The translations under genes and the position numbers were made by a program. Below are positions 33,735-45,540 of a stretch of 64,000 nt of DNA, piece by piece (the stretch's first letter is position 1; every line of letters begins with the position of its first letter). Origin of the DNA: Vombatus ursinus. Its lineage: Eukaryota; Chordata; Mammalia; Diprotodontia; Vombatidae. The stretch is taken from positions 30,053,115 through 30,117,114 of the forward strand of contig NW_020954610.1 in NCBI RefSeq assembly GCF_900497805.2. Direction: 5' to 3'. The notes under the pieces are model-generated. The model saw nothing but the letters and a program-made list of their open reading frames with translations, ran no database searches and was not told the DNA's origin.

Positions 33735-34335
33735 GGGAGCATAGATGCATAGTCACCAAGGCTTACAACCTAGGTATCATCCTTGACTCTTGACTCTTTC
33801 TAACACCCCTCCTATGTCCAATCTGTGTCCAAGGTCTATAAATTTTACCATTTTAACATCTCTCTCTTATCTCCCCTTCTGTCCTTTGACAATTTCACCA
33901 CCCTATGCCTACAGGCATTCATTACCTTGTGACTAAACTATTGCAATAGCCTTCTGGTTGGTCTCTGTGCCACAAGTCTGTCCTCAACCAAGTCCATCCT
34001 CCACTCAGCTGTCAAAGTAATCTTCCTAAAGCTCATGGATGACCCTGTCACCCACTTACTCAGTGAACTCCTGTGACTCCCTATCACCTCCAGGATCAAA
34101 TATAAAATTCTCTGTTTGGAATTCAAAGCTCTTCATAGAACCCCCCTCTCCACTCTTACCATACCAATCTACATAGTGTTGTATTTACCATTAAATTATA
34201 AACTCTTTGTGGGTAGGGAATACCTCATTTTTGTATTTATATCACCATTGTCAATCATGTAGCAAGTACTTATTTGAATCATCAGCTCATGGCACATAGT
34301 ATCTGCTTAATAAATGCTTGTTGATTAATTAAATT
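33735..34335 (+). mobile_element. L2-type LINE, late ORF2 and 3' end
   Basis: Repeats the same ORF2 blocks as the preceding piece (33765 'caacctaggtatcatccttg', 33940 'tattgcaatagccttctgg', 34090 'ccaggatcaaatataaaat'), then has an L2 terminus at 34195-34335 ('gtagcaagtacttat', 'gcttaataaatgcttgttga'). Two neighbouring pieces covering the same region suggest two insertions or a local duplication. Confidence 0.75.
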
Positions 34336-34439
34336 ATCAAAAGTGAGTTTGGACAAAAATCAGAAGGGTCAATATGCTCTGGAGCTAATACTTGGAGATG
34401 CAGCAGCTGCTACAGTGACTTTTCATCAATTGGGAAAAG

Positions 34440-34890
34440 AGTCATGTGTGCATGTGTGTGTAGATACAAATATAGATACAGAGAAAAGAGATGAGAGAGA
34501 TAGAAATAAAGAAAGAAGTAGGTATAAAGATAGATGAATATCTATATAGATATACCTAAAGAATTAAAATATTTGTATTTATCTGCATCATACTCACATA
34601 CACAAATAACCAGTATATAGAGATCTAGACCTATAGATATTTTGTATCTATAGTAATATGTTTATAAATGCATGTATATATGTATATGTAAACATATGAG
34701 TACACATATACTGTTTTATATATAAATAGGTGCATATATTTATCTATAGATCTATATAGAGATGATATAGTTAGGTATAGACCTGTAAAAGGTGTGTATA
34801 ATAGAGATAGATGATGTATGTATGTATATGTATATATATGTATATATATATGTATGTGTGTGTGTGTGTATATATATATATATGTATGTA
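34440..34890. repeat. TATA/GATA/TATG-rich low-complexity block
   Basis: A long run of mixed AT-rich microsatellite: GATA-like steps (34490-34560), TATA/TATG (34670-34780), and TATG/TGTG followed by TA at 34815-34890. Confidence 0.85.
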
Positions 34891-34899
34891 TATATCTTG

Positions 34900-34975
34900 C
34901 GTTCTTATCAGCATATAAGCTTTGAGAGGGCAGGGATTTTATCCTATCTGAACTTTATATCTTTCACAATTAATC
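34900..34975 (+). mobile_element. L2 3' end fragment
   Basis: 'aagctttgagagggcaggga' followed by 'atatctttcacaatt' resembles an L2 3' terminus lacking its last part. Confidence 0.5.
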
Positions 34976-34984
34976 ATGGATTTT

Positions 34985-35145
34985 TAGCTAGAAAGGATCA
35001 CATAGGTTATATACTCCATCATTCTAATTTTACAGTTGAGGGAATTCAGGCTCAGCAAAGTGAAGTGACTTACTTGAGTTCACTCAGGTATTAAGGGGCA
35101 AAAGCAAAAATAATACAGGTCTTCTGGCTTCAAATATATTTCATA
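34985..35145 (-). mobile_element. MIR-related fragment
   Basis: Plus-strand 'ctagaaaggatcacataggt', 'taattttacagttgaggga' and 'gaagtgacttacttgag' match a common mammal-wide repeat with a MIR-like core. Also seen at 59090 and 59332. Confidence 0.55.
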
Positions 35146-35149
35146 TTTT

Positions 35150-35385
35150 GAAAAGTACATCAAAAACATTATATCATTTGATCCTCACAGCAACCTTGGA
35201 AGATAAATGCTATTATTACCCCCATTTTACAGATGAGGTAAATGGGGCTCAAAGAGGCTAAGTGAGCTACTAGCTGTATGAGTCACATAGCTTGTAAGTG
35301 TTTAAGGTTATATTGAGATCTAGTTCTTCCTGATTCCAAATCCAATGCTCTTTTCACTATGTCATACTGCATACTAGAAGAGCAG
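35150..35385 (-). mobile_element. MIR/THER-type core-SINE
   Basis: Plus-strand view: 'tcatttgatcctcacagcaa', 'ttacccccattttacagatg', 'gtgagctactagctgtatg' and 'ccaatgctcttttcactatg'. Nearly complete. Confidence 0.8.
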
Positions 35386-35544
35386 CTGGCACAGTGCTAT
35401 TACAATTTAGGAGCTCATAATATTTCTTGAATTGAGTTCCTTCTGCTTGAGTAAGACATACACTTCTACAATTAATTGACATCATCACACATATTTCAGA
35501 AATGCAAAGTTTGTATTATTTAATAGAACTCTAAGAGGAGAGGC

Positions 35545-35760
35545 AGCTTTGCCTAGTGGGAAGAGTTCTAGACCTAGAGGTGTGAGGAGCTGGCTTCAAA
35601 TTCAGTCTCAGACTTGTGTTCAAGTCACTGAACCCCTCTCAGCCTAGTTGTTCTCAAGTGTTAAAAGGAAATGATATCTATATTATCTAGCTCACCAGAT
35701 AGTCATGAGGTTCAAGTAAGATAATTTTTGTGTAACCCAAAGCACAAAGCCCATTGGTTA
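35545..35760 (+). mobile_element. MIR/THER-type core-SINE
   Basis: Head 'ggcagctttgcctagtggga', then 'ggcttcaaattcagtctcag', core 'gttcaagtcactgaacccc' and a partial tail. Moderately old. Confidence 0.72.
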
Positions 35761-36209
35761 CTCTCTCCTTACTGGAAATGATCAGTGCCCTATCCTGTGC
35801 CTACTACAGGACAGCCTCACCACATTTGCAAAGCACTTTTCCAATCTTTTTCTTAATTAATTTATTTTGATTTAACAATAATCACTTCCATATGCTTTTG
35901 AGTATAAAATATTTCTCCCCCTCCCTCCCCAAGACAGGGCATGATCTGATGTAGGTTATATATATATATATACATTCCTATTAAACATATTTTCACATTA
36001 GTGATATTTTAAGAATTAGAACCAATAGGAGGAACCACCAGAAAGAGGAAACAAAACTCAACAGAAGAAAAAAAATAGCAAATAGTATGTTTCTATCAGC
36101 ATTCAAACTCCATAGTTCTTTCTTTGGATGTGAATAGCATTTTCCTTCATGAGGCCTTTGGAAATGACTTAGATCCTTGTATTGCTGAAAAGGGTTAAGT
36201 TTATCAATA

Positions 36210-39200
36210 TTAGTCATCCTACAACGTGGTTGTTATTGTATACAATGTTCTCCTGGTTCTGTTCACTTCACTCAGCATCAGACCATACAAGTCTTTCTAG
36301 GTTTTTCTGAAGTCAGCCTGCTCATCATTTCTTATAGCACAATAGTATTCCATTAAATTCATATACAACAGCTTGTTAAGCCACCCCCCAATTAATGAGC
36401 ATCCTCTCAATTTCCAATTTGTCACCACAAAAAGAGCTGCTATAAATATTTTTGTACATGTGGGTCCTTTTCCCATTTGCATGATCTCTTTGGGATATAG
36501 CCCTAGAAGTGCTATTGCTGGGTCAAAGGGTATGCACATTTTTATACCCTTTTGGGCATAGTTCCAAATTGCTCACCTAAATGGTTGGATCATTTTGCAA
36601 CTCCACCAACAATGTATTAGTGTTCCAATTTTCCCACATCTTCTCCAACATTTATCATTTTCCTGTTTGTTATCTTGCCCAATCTGATAGGTGTGATATG
36701 GTACCTCAGAATTGTTTGGATTTATATTTCTCTAATCAATAGTGATTTAGAGCATTTTTCCATAGGACTATAGATGGCTTTAATGTCTTCATCTGAGAAC
36801 TGCCTGTTCATATGCTTTGACCATTTATCAATTGGGGAATAACTTGTATTCTTATAAATTTGACTTAATTCTCTATATATTTTAGAAATGAGGCCCTTAT
36901 CAGAGAGACTGGTTGTAAAAATTCTTTCCCAATTTTCTACCTTCCTTCTAATCTTAGTTGCATTGGCTTTGTTTGTGTAGAAACTTTTCAATTTAATGTA
37001 ATCAAAGTTATCCATTTTGCTTTTCATAATGTTCTCTATCTCCTGTTTGGTCATGAATTCTTCTGTTCTCCATAAATCTGATAGGTAAACTATTCCTTGC
37101 TCTCCCAGTTTGCTTACAGTATCAGCCTTTATATCTAAATCATGAAACCATTTTGAATTTATTTTGGTATATGTTGTGAGATTTTGATCAATGCTTAGTT
37201 TCTGCCCTACTCTTTTCCAGTTTTCCCAGCAGTACTTTTCAAAGAGTGGGTTCTTATCCCAGAAGCTGGGGTCTTTGGGTTTATCAAATAATAGATTACT
37301 ATAGTCATTGACTACTGTGTCTTGCATATTTAACCTATTCCACTGATGCACCACTATTTCTCAGTCAGTAACAAGCAGTTTTGATGATTGTTGCTTTATG
37401 ATACAATTTAAGATCTGGAATGGCTAGGCCAAATTCCCTGCATTTCTTTTCATTACTTTCCTTGATATTCTGGACCTTTTGCTCTTCCAAATGAATCCCG
37501 TTATTATTTTTTCTAGCTCTATAAAATAATTTTTGGTAGTTTGATTGGTATGGCACTGAATAAGTAAATTAGCTTAGGTAGAATTGTCATTTTTATTCTA
37601 TTAGTTGAGCCTACCCATGAGCAACTGATGTTTCTTTTCCAATTATTTAGATCTGACTTTATTTGTGTGAAAAGTGTTTTGTAATTGTGTTCATATAGTT
37701 TCTAGGTTTGTTTCCACAGGTAGTCTCCTAAATACTTTATAATGTCTATAGTAACTTTAAATGGAATTTCTCTTTCTATCTCTCATGTTGGGCTTTGTCA
37801 GTAATATATAGAAATGCCAATGATTTATGTGGGTTTATTTTATAGCTTGCAACTTTGCTGAAATTATTTATTATTTCAATTAGTTTTTTACTATATCCTC
37901 TAGAATTCTCTAAGTATATCATCATGTCATCTGCAAAGAGGGATAGCTTTGTTTTGCCTTTCTTATTCTAATACCTTCAATTTCTTTTTCTTCTCTTATT
38001 GCTAAAGCTAACGTTTCCAGTATGATATTGAACAACAGTGGTGATAATGAACATCCTTGTTTCACCTCTGATCTTATTAGAAATGCTTCTAGCTTGTTCC
38101 CATTACATATGATGCTTGCTGAAAGTATTAGGTAGATGCTATTTATTATTTTAAGGAAGACTCCATTTATTCCTACACTCGCTAATGTTTTTAATAGGAA
38201 TGGGTGTTGTATTTTGTCAAAAAAATTTTCTGCATGTATTGAGATGATCATGTGGTTTCTCTTTAGTTTTGGTGTTGATATGCTCAATTATGCTGATAGT
38301 TTTCCTAATATTGAACCAGCCCTGCATTCCTGGTACAAATCCTACCTGGTCATAGTGTATTATTCTTGTGATAAGTTGCTGTAATCTATTTGCTAATGTT
38401 TTATTTTAAAAATTAGCATCTATATTTATTAGAGAAATTGGTCTACAATTTTCTTTCTCTGTTTTGACTCTTCCTGGTGTAGGTACCATGTTTGTATCAC
38501 AAAAAGAATTTGGTTGGACTCTTTCTTCACCTATTTTCACAAATAGTCTACATACTATTGGAATTAATTGCACTTCAAATGTTTGATAAAATTCACATGT
38601 AAATTCATTTGGTCCTGGAGATTTTTTCCTACGGAATTCATTAATGGCTCATTCAATTTCTTTTTCTCAGATGGGCTTATTTAAGTATTTTGCTTCCTCT
38701 TCTGTTAATCTGGGCAGTTTATATTTTTTGTAAATATGTATCCATTTCACTAAGATTGTCAGATTTCTTGGCATACAGTTGGGCAAAACAGTTCCTAATT
38801 ATTGTCTTAATTTTCTCTTCCTTGGTGGTGGATTCATACTTTTCATTCTTGATACTGGGAATTTGGTTTTCTTCTTTCTTGTTTTTTAAATTAAATTCAC
38901 CAAAGGTTTATCTATTTTATTGGCTTTTTCATAAAACCAGAACTTAGTTTTATTTATTAGTTCAATAGTTTTCTTTAATTTTAATTTTATTAATATTTCC
39001 TTTGGATTTCAATATTTTTAATTTGGTGTTTAATTGAGGATTTTTAATTTGTTCTTTTTCTAGTATTTTTTTTACTATGTCCAATTCATTGATATCCTCT
39101 TTTTCTATTTTATTTATGTAAGCATTTAGAGATATAAAACTTTCCCTAAGAACTGCTTTTGTTGCATCCCAAAAGTTTTGATATGTTGTCTCATTATTGT

Positions 39201-40032
39201 CATTCTCTTGAATGAAGTTATTGATCATTTCTATGATTTGTTGTTCAACCCACTCATTTTTTTAGGATTAGTTTATTTAGTTTCCAATTATTTTTAGTCT
39301 ATCTTTCCATGGCCCTTTATTACATATAATTTTATTGTATCTTGATCTGAAAAGGATGTATTTAATACTTCTGCCTTTCTGCATTGGATAGTAAAGTTTT
39401 TATGCCTTAGTACATGGTCAATTTTTGTGTATGTACCATGTACTACTGAGAAAAAAAAAGTATATTCCTTTCTTTCCCCATTCAATTTTCTCCAGAAGTC
39501 TACCATACCTAACTTTTCTAATATTCTATTCACCTCCTTAAATTCTTTCTTGTTTATTTTGTGGTTAGATTTATCTAGTCCAGAGAGGAGGAGGTTGAGG
39601 TCCCCCACTAGTATAGCTTTGCTGTCTATTTCTTTCTGTAACTCCCTGAACTTCTTCTCTAAGAATTTGGATGCTATGCCATTTGGTGCATATATGTTTA
39701 GTAATGATATTACTTTATTGTCTATGGTGCCATTTAGCAGGATGGAGTTTCCTTCCTTATCTCTTTTGATAAGATATATTTTTGCTTTTGCTTTGTCTGA
39801 GATCAGGATTGCTACCCCTGCTTTTTATACTTCAGTTGGAGCATAATATATTCTACTCCAGCCTTTTGCCTTTATCCTGTGTGTGTCACTCTTTTTCAAA
39901 TGTGTTTCCTGTAAAAAAACACATTGTAGGATTATGCTTTTTAATTCATTCTATTGTCTGCTTCCCTTTTATGGGAGAGTTCATCCCACTCACATTCACA
40001 GTTGTGATTACTATCTTTGTCTTTCTCTCCAT
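36210..40032 (-). pseudogene. L1 ORF2 remnant (endonuclease / reverse transcriptase)
   Basis: From the inferred ATG at 40032-40030 to the stop at 36212-36210, close to 1,275 codons, the usual ORF2p length. Order seen: endonuclease start ERKTKIVITTVNVSG (stop soon after), SDQDTIKLYVIKGHGKID (39294-39350), YQNFWDATKAVLRESFISLN (39100-39200), reverse-transcriptase block [18 protein letters not shown] (38010-38080), the active-site region (plus-strand 'atcatgtcatctgcaaag' at 37921), a 210-codon open piece (36722-37354) with DLDIKADTVSKLGEQGIVYL, then the C-terminal piece CIPFDPAIALLGLYPKE (36480-36539). At least six breaks. The wild-type protein nicks DNA and reverse transcribes. Confidence 0.9.
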
Positions 40033-40525
40033 CCTTTTCCCCCCATTTATGCTTTTCTTTCTCTTTTCTCCTTTTCCCTCCTCACTAGTGTTTTGCTTTT
40101 GACCACCGCCTCCGTCAGTCTCTCCTCCTTTCTATTAACTCCTTTCCTTTTCTTCCCCTTTATCTTTACTGCTTCTTCTCTCTTTTCTATCCCCCTCCCC
40201 ACCTTTTCTTTCTCCTTTTCCCTTCTACTGCCTATAGGGCAAGTTAGATTCCTATACCTAACTGATTATGTTATTCCCTTCTTGAGTCAAATCTGTTGAG
40301 AGTAAGGTTCAAACGATGCTCATATCCCTCCCTTCTTTCCCTCTGCTGTAATAGGTTTTTGTGTCTTTTCCTGTAATATAATTCACCCTTGTCTGCTTCC
40401 TCCTTTCTCAGTACATTTTCTTAGATCAGATTAATCCACTTATTTGGATCCACTTAACCCATTTGATTAGATTTTTATCATTACATCAAAGCCAACTTAT
40501 ATCCACCCCCTTTATATATACTCCT

Positions 40526-41649
40526 TTAACATGGTGTAATAACAATACAGTTCTCAAGAATTACAAGTGTCATCTTCCCTTGTAGGGATGTGAACAGTTT
40601 GCCTTTATTAACAATGTATTGTAACTTTTTGTCCCATTTATCTTTTTATGTCTCTCTTGAATCATTTATTTGAAGATCAAATTTTCTGTTCAGCTCTGGT
40701 CTTTTTATCAAGAAGGTTTGGAAGTCCCCTATTTTGTTGAACATCCATCTCCTCCCCTGAAAAATCATGCTCATTTTCACTGGGTAGTTGATCCTTTATT
40801 GTAATCCAAACTCCTTTGCCTTATGGAATATCATGTTCCATGACATTCATGTTCTTTTCATGTAGAAGCTGCAAGGTCCTGTGTAATCCTGACTGGTTCC
40901 ATGACATTTAAATTATTTCCTTCTGGCTGCTTTCAATATTTTCTCTTTGACCAGGTAATTTTGGAATTTGTCTACTATATTCTTTAGTGTTTTCAATTTG
41001 GGATCTCTTTCAGGAGGTGAGCAGTGGATTCTTTCTATGGCTATTTTACCTTCTGGTTCTTTGACTTCAGGGCAGTTTTCCTTTATGATTTCCTCAAAGA
41101 TACTGTCCAGGCTCTTTTTTCCATGGTGATTTTCAGATAGACCAACAATTTTTAAATTGTCTCTCCTGGATCAATTTTCCGGGTCAGTTGTTTTACCAAT
41201 GAGGTATTTTACATCCTCATCTATTTTTTTCATTTTTTTTATTTCTGTTTAACTGGTTCTTGTTCTCTCATAGAGTCATTAGCTTCCATTTGCCCAATTC
41301 TAATTTTTAACAAATTGTTTTCTTCTATTAGATTTTGTGCCTCCTTCCCCATTTGGCCAATTGCAGTTTTTGAGGTTTTGTTTTCTTCAGTGCACTTTTT
41401 TTCCAGTTGGTCAATTGTATTTTTTAAGGATTCTCCTACCTTTGTCATTTGACTTTTAAAATTCTTCTTGACCTCTAAGAAAACTTTTTGGGCTTCAGAC
41501 CAGTTCATATTCCCTTTTGAGGCTCCAGATGTGGGTTTATTGGCAATGTTGTCATCTTTAGAATTTCTGCCTTGATCTTCACTCTTCCCCTAATAAGAAT
41601 CTGTCATACTTTTCTTTTTTGCTTATGGTGTTTGTTTATTTCCTGGCAT
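40526..41649 (-). pseudogene. L1 ORF1 remnant (RNA-binding coiled-coil protein)
   Basis: Inferred start MPGNKQTP at 41649, followed by an early stop. A 90-codon open piece (41239-41508) begins MNWSEAQKVFLEVKKNFKSQ and is heptad-rich (QLEKKCTEENKTSKTAIGQM), the trimerising coiled-coil. RRM and C-terminal sequence continues to about 40526 in broken frames. The span of about 374 codons fits marsupial L1 ORF1. Confidence 0.82.
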
Positions 41650-42379
41650 TTAAAGAGATTGAGTTCTCCTGCTGGGGAGCAGAGGGCAATGACCCAAGCT
41701 TCTTGTGTTGGGAGCTTTGGGCCTGGTCACTGTCTTTGTGTCCTGGGGCCTCCAATGTTGGCAGTTAGAGGCTGTAGGGTTCTGGCAGCTTAGCTGGGGT
41801 TGGGGTAGAATCAGCAACACTGGCACTCTAGGGGTAGGATTAGGTAGTCTGGCCCCAGGATGTTGCCTCATTTTCCTTTCTTTTTGCTTTCTTCAACTCC
41901 TTTCAGATGGATGTTGCAGAATGTTTATCTGCCTGGGGCCCCTTGGAGCACTTCACAGATTTTTGCTAAGGCACTGGGTGACTGCTGTCACCCAGGCATC
42001 TGATAGTTTTCTGAGTTGGTTTCCACCAGTTCTTCTGCCCTCACTGAGGCACTCGGGAGTCCAGTTGTTGGTGTTTGCCTGATCCACCACCTGGGTTTCA
42101 GGATCTCCTCTTGGTATGCTAAAGTGGAGCTTTCTGCTAGCTTGCTGGAAATGCCTACTGTTCTGTACTGCTGTCTTTCCCCCAGGGCGAGAGAGGCCTT
42201 TCCCATTAATCCCTCAAGCTACCTGTGCTACTGGGCTGCTGCACCCTGTCTTTCTTGTGGTGCAATTATTCCAGGGTTTTTCCTGGGGAGATACTTTCCG
42301 TGCTTTCAAAGGTTGATACGGGAGGCTGAGAGCAACTTCTTTTTACTCTGCCATCTTGGCTCCCTGGGTGCCAACTTCT
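41650..42379 (-). promoter_or_regulatory. L1 5' UTR (internal promoter region)
   Basis: A GC-richer block upstream of ORF1, starting with the GCCAAGATGGC-type motif (about 42345-42358, minus strand). In eutherian L1 this motif binds YY1 and sets the transcription start, so the same role is inferred here. Several long antisense open frames (41705-42414) only reflect the lack of AT-rich stop codons. Confidence 0.6.
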
Positions 42380-42392
42380 ACTTTTCAAATCT

Positions 42393-43909
42393 TAAAGCAA
42401 CATTTCAATGTTGATTATAATCAAGAAAATAAAGATACTTATCAAAGGCCTCTAAGAGATTCTTAACCCCTTTATTAAATTATTTTTACACCATTCCAAT
42501 GCTTAAGCTCTGAAAAGAATCTATATTCTAATAGAAACCTTCATTAAATTGTACAGAGTACAATTCCTTTATGTTGAGATAGTCCAGAATTTTATTTTTG
42601 TGAGAAGGCAAAGTTTCCAGGAACTCTTCTGGGGCCTAAATGGTGATATTAATGTTTTTCCCCTTCTTTTCCTATAATATTTTCATATTTGCATATATGT
42701 CATTTGCTGTATGTGGAGTAATGAAATCTTTCTTTTTATATTCCTTTATTTTGTGTGCTTGAAAGGAATTGGTATCAAGTAAATAGGCACCTTAGCTTCT
42801 AGAATGAAAATGCAGGAGGGAATCAAGATGAAAATCTCTGCTTTGAAGAGATAAAGAAAACCTGTAATCATGGTTCTCCAGGCACAGCCATTACCTGTGA
42901 GTAGCCTCTATACTTTGCAGTTATATAACACTTTTCATCCACAGAGCTCATGAGTCAGATAACATTTATTAATCCCTTCTTGTTCATGGAGTTCATTGAG
43001 ACTCACACCATGTCTATGAAAACATTTTATTGACCTCATTTCCTAGACATAAAAACTAAGGTCCTAAAGTGAATTGGCCTGCCAAAGTAAAAAAAAAAAT
43101 CAATATTAAGAATACAAAGATAGATATGGACAGATTTGGATTAAATTTGGTAGAGCTGGTGTTTCTACCTGCTAATTCCTATTAATTTTCAAATATTTCC
43201 AGTGATAGATATGAATGCAATATAAGTCATAGTGACCAGAAACCACCTGTTATTAAAACAATCTTATCTAAAATACCCCTATTCACTTAAAAATAACTCA
43301 ACCAAAAGAATATAAAAAATAAGGATCTCAAACATAGAAAAAGTCTACACCATATCTTTCTTAGAAATCTAAAAATTACTGAGTTTACTTATTTATGGGA
43401 ATGGGTAAAACAAAGACAAATGTCCACAAAATAAAATCTTGCTAGCTTGGCAAAGAGCAAGTCACTCTACTGGCATAGTACACTTATAAAGACCTTCTGA
43501 GTATATTAAATCAACCCATAAACAAAGCAGCAACTGTATGTGCTGTAAGTCAAATCTTTCTCAAATCTAAACTATTCTTCTGTTGTTTCTTGAAACATTT
43601 CTGACATCTTACATCAAATTGATATAGTTATGTTTCTTTCCCAGCAAACAAGATCTGTAACTTTACACCCATCTTTTCTTATGGAAGAAAGAGGAAAAAA
43701 AAACATGTCTTCTTTTCTCTTGGAAACTGATAAAAGAGGAGGAATATAACCCCTTTCAGAAATTCTTATCTTCATCAAAGGACAAAGGCTAAAGGTCACC
43801 ATGCTGCAAGCTGGATGATAATAAACTTCAGAGAAGGAGAAGGAATTTTAAATTAGGGTTATTTCATCTCTACACTCACTGTTGGGTGGTGGAAAAATTC
43901 ACTTTTCCT
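42393..43909. other. Unique DNA, no gene seen
   Basis: Only a weak MIR-like trace near 42900-43090 ('acctcatttcctagacat'). No coding sequence. Confidence 0.45.
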
Positions 43910-44235
43910 TCACCATTTAGGCTCCCATTGTGATCAATAATGAGAATGACAAATCCCTGAGCTAATTGTCTATTTAGCGCACTTTAAAAATCGGGGAGCT
44001 CCAGAGCTTCTCATAAACATTTTATAAGTCATTCATTTTTCTTTCAACATACATGATTTATAAAGAAAACAACAAAAAAGCACATTTATAAACTAGACTG
44101 CAAAGATTGTTGATCTACACCAGGCAACTTTTTGTGTAATATTGTTTCCAATTCAGCTGCATTGTGTTTCACAAAGATTTATAAAGTTTTCATAAATAAC
44201 ATATGTTGAAAATAAAATTAAACAGAACCCCCAAA
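43910..44235. other. Repeat-free block, candidate conserved non-coding element
   Basis: A sharp stretch without any repeat trace, with balanced complexity and many TTTATAAA/ATTA-type steps (GATTTATAAAGAAAAC, CACATTTATAAAC, AAGATTTATAAAG). No open frame of note. Conservation cannot be tested here. Confidence 0.3.
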
Positions 44236-45029
44236 GGTGTGATCTCCCCTAATTTCCTAGGCAGTGTTTCTATGCCTATTTACCACAGATATACAAAATC
44301 AGGGAATCAATATTGAAGATACCTCAAAAAGATGCTCCCGAGTGGTAAGGATCACATATAGTTTTATTACCACCCCCAAACCTATATGCTTGCTTTTTCA
44401 TCTCTATAAAGTCTTTATGCGAATGGTTTATGCATATATAAATAGTATCCTTAAGGAACATATGAAAGGGGAACATGCCAGCCTTTGCATGTTCACATCA
44501 TCACTGTCATATGCCTGACTAAAAGATATAGATAATATATGATTCCATTTTGTTCATCAATAATTTTTAAGCACTTATCTTTCTAGCATAAAGTGGAACT
44601 TTTAAAGACTATTCCAACTTTTTTTTTCTATGTCTATTTAGGACCACACAAGATTCTTTGATAGATTCAGCTTTCTTCAGAGGCATGTGGGAAATATTAT
44701 GTTCACCAAAAGAGTTTGTCACTGTCATGGTAGATATTCAGATGTCCACATCTGAATGAGTCTCCAAATGTTCCTGTTTATGGACATCATTGGGTTGGTT
44801 TTACTGAGGACCAGAACACTGTCACTTATTTCTGTAATAAGATCCAAGGCCAGATCCCTGAAATGATCTTGCCTTAGTCATACAAAAAGGAGAAGAGAAA
44901 AAATCTAATTGATGAAAATACATATTATCTAAGTTATGACATGCATTTAGATAGGTGGCCTCCTAAGCCAGTCCATTAGCACATCTACCTTGGACAGATA
45001 CCATAGATAGATAATGATTTGATTCCAGA
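44236..45029. other. Unassigned DNA, no gene seen
   Basis: An 84-residue plus-strand open frame at 44264-44518 has no domain. The right part may be decayed RTE sequence belonging to the next feature. Confidence 0.35.
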
Positions 45030-45540
45030 ATTATAAAGAAGGAACAGCAGAGACTTGGAAAACTATTTAGTGTTTTCAGTGATTCCATGTGGCTCTCTGC
45101 ATCAAAAGCCAATCTTTTTTTAAACAATGTTCTCCCAGTAATATTATATGTCTGTGAGCCATAAAACACCACAATATCAGAAAAAAATCAAGCTGCAGAT
45201 CCTATAGGACCTATAGGATAACAGATAGACATATGGTGGATATGCTACAGACTGTAGTACATTGTCAATGACAACTTTGAAGCAAAATGTCCCATGAAAG
45301 AAGACATCATAAAGGGAATGTATGGAAAAGAAACTGAGATGATAAAGATAAAAGAGAGATAAGGACAAAAGATATCGTCCAAATGCACTATGGGCAAAAT
45401 AAATGAAATATTGATCCTCAGAATAAGTCTCCTAGTACATGGGGTAGATCTTCTATGGTGAAGTTATAGAAGGTCATGAACAATCATCACCAAGGATAAG
45501 AAAGCATGCCTTGGTTACTCTCTTGGAGGAAGTAATCATA
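45030..45540 (+). mobile_element. RTE-type LINE relic (reverse-transcriptase C-terminus)
   Basis: The plus-strand frame at about 45123-45164 reads NNVLPVILYVCEP, the counterpart of the VLPVMLYGxETW block of RTE and related LINEs. It is followed by NTTISEKNQAAD (about 45166-45205), the usual next block (TTTISEESKL-like). Later sequence is decayed, and many stops are present. A different RTE-type tail lies at 13809-13963. Confidence 0.55.

Larger units (their letters stand above)
35848..42379 (-). mobile_element. Full-length L1 (coding-dead)
   Basis: About 6.53 kb on the minus strand with all L1 parts: 5' UTR (about 41650-42379, GC-richer, with GGGAGCCAAGATGGCAGAGT near its start), ORF1 (about 40526-41649), spacer, ORF2 (36210-40032) and a 3' UTR ending in a T-rich plus-strand run at 35848. 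The likely target-site duplication is ACTTTTCCAATCT (35835-35847) and ACTTTTCAAATCT (42380-42392), 12 of 13 equal. It is the only complete L1 here and serves as the reference for the other copies. Both ORFs carry stops and frameshifts. Confidence 0.9.

Noticed and set aside
39427-40299. Three overlapping plus-strand frames of 106-139 residues with membrane-like composition
   Set aside because: Antisense of L1 ORF2 start and spacer; the hydrophobicity comes from complementing Lys/Asn/Ile-rich coding sequence.
41705-42414. Two plus-strand frames of 125 and 132 residues
   Set aside because: Antisense to the GC-richer 5' UTR of the full-length L1; open only because stop codons are rare there.
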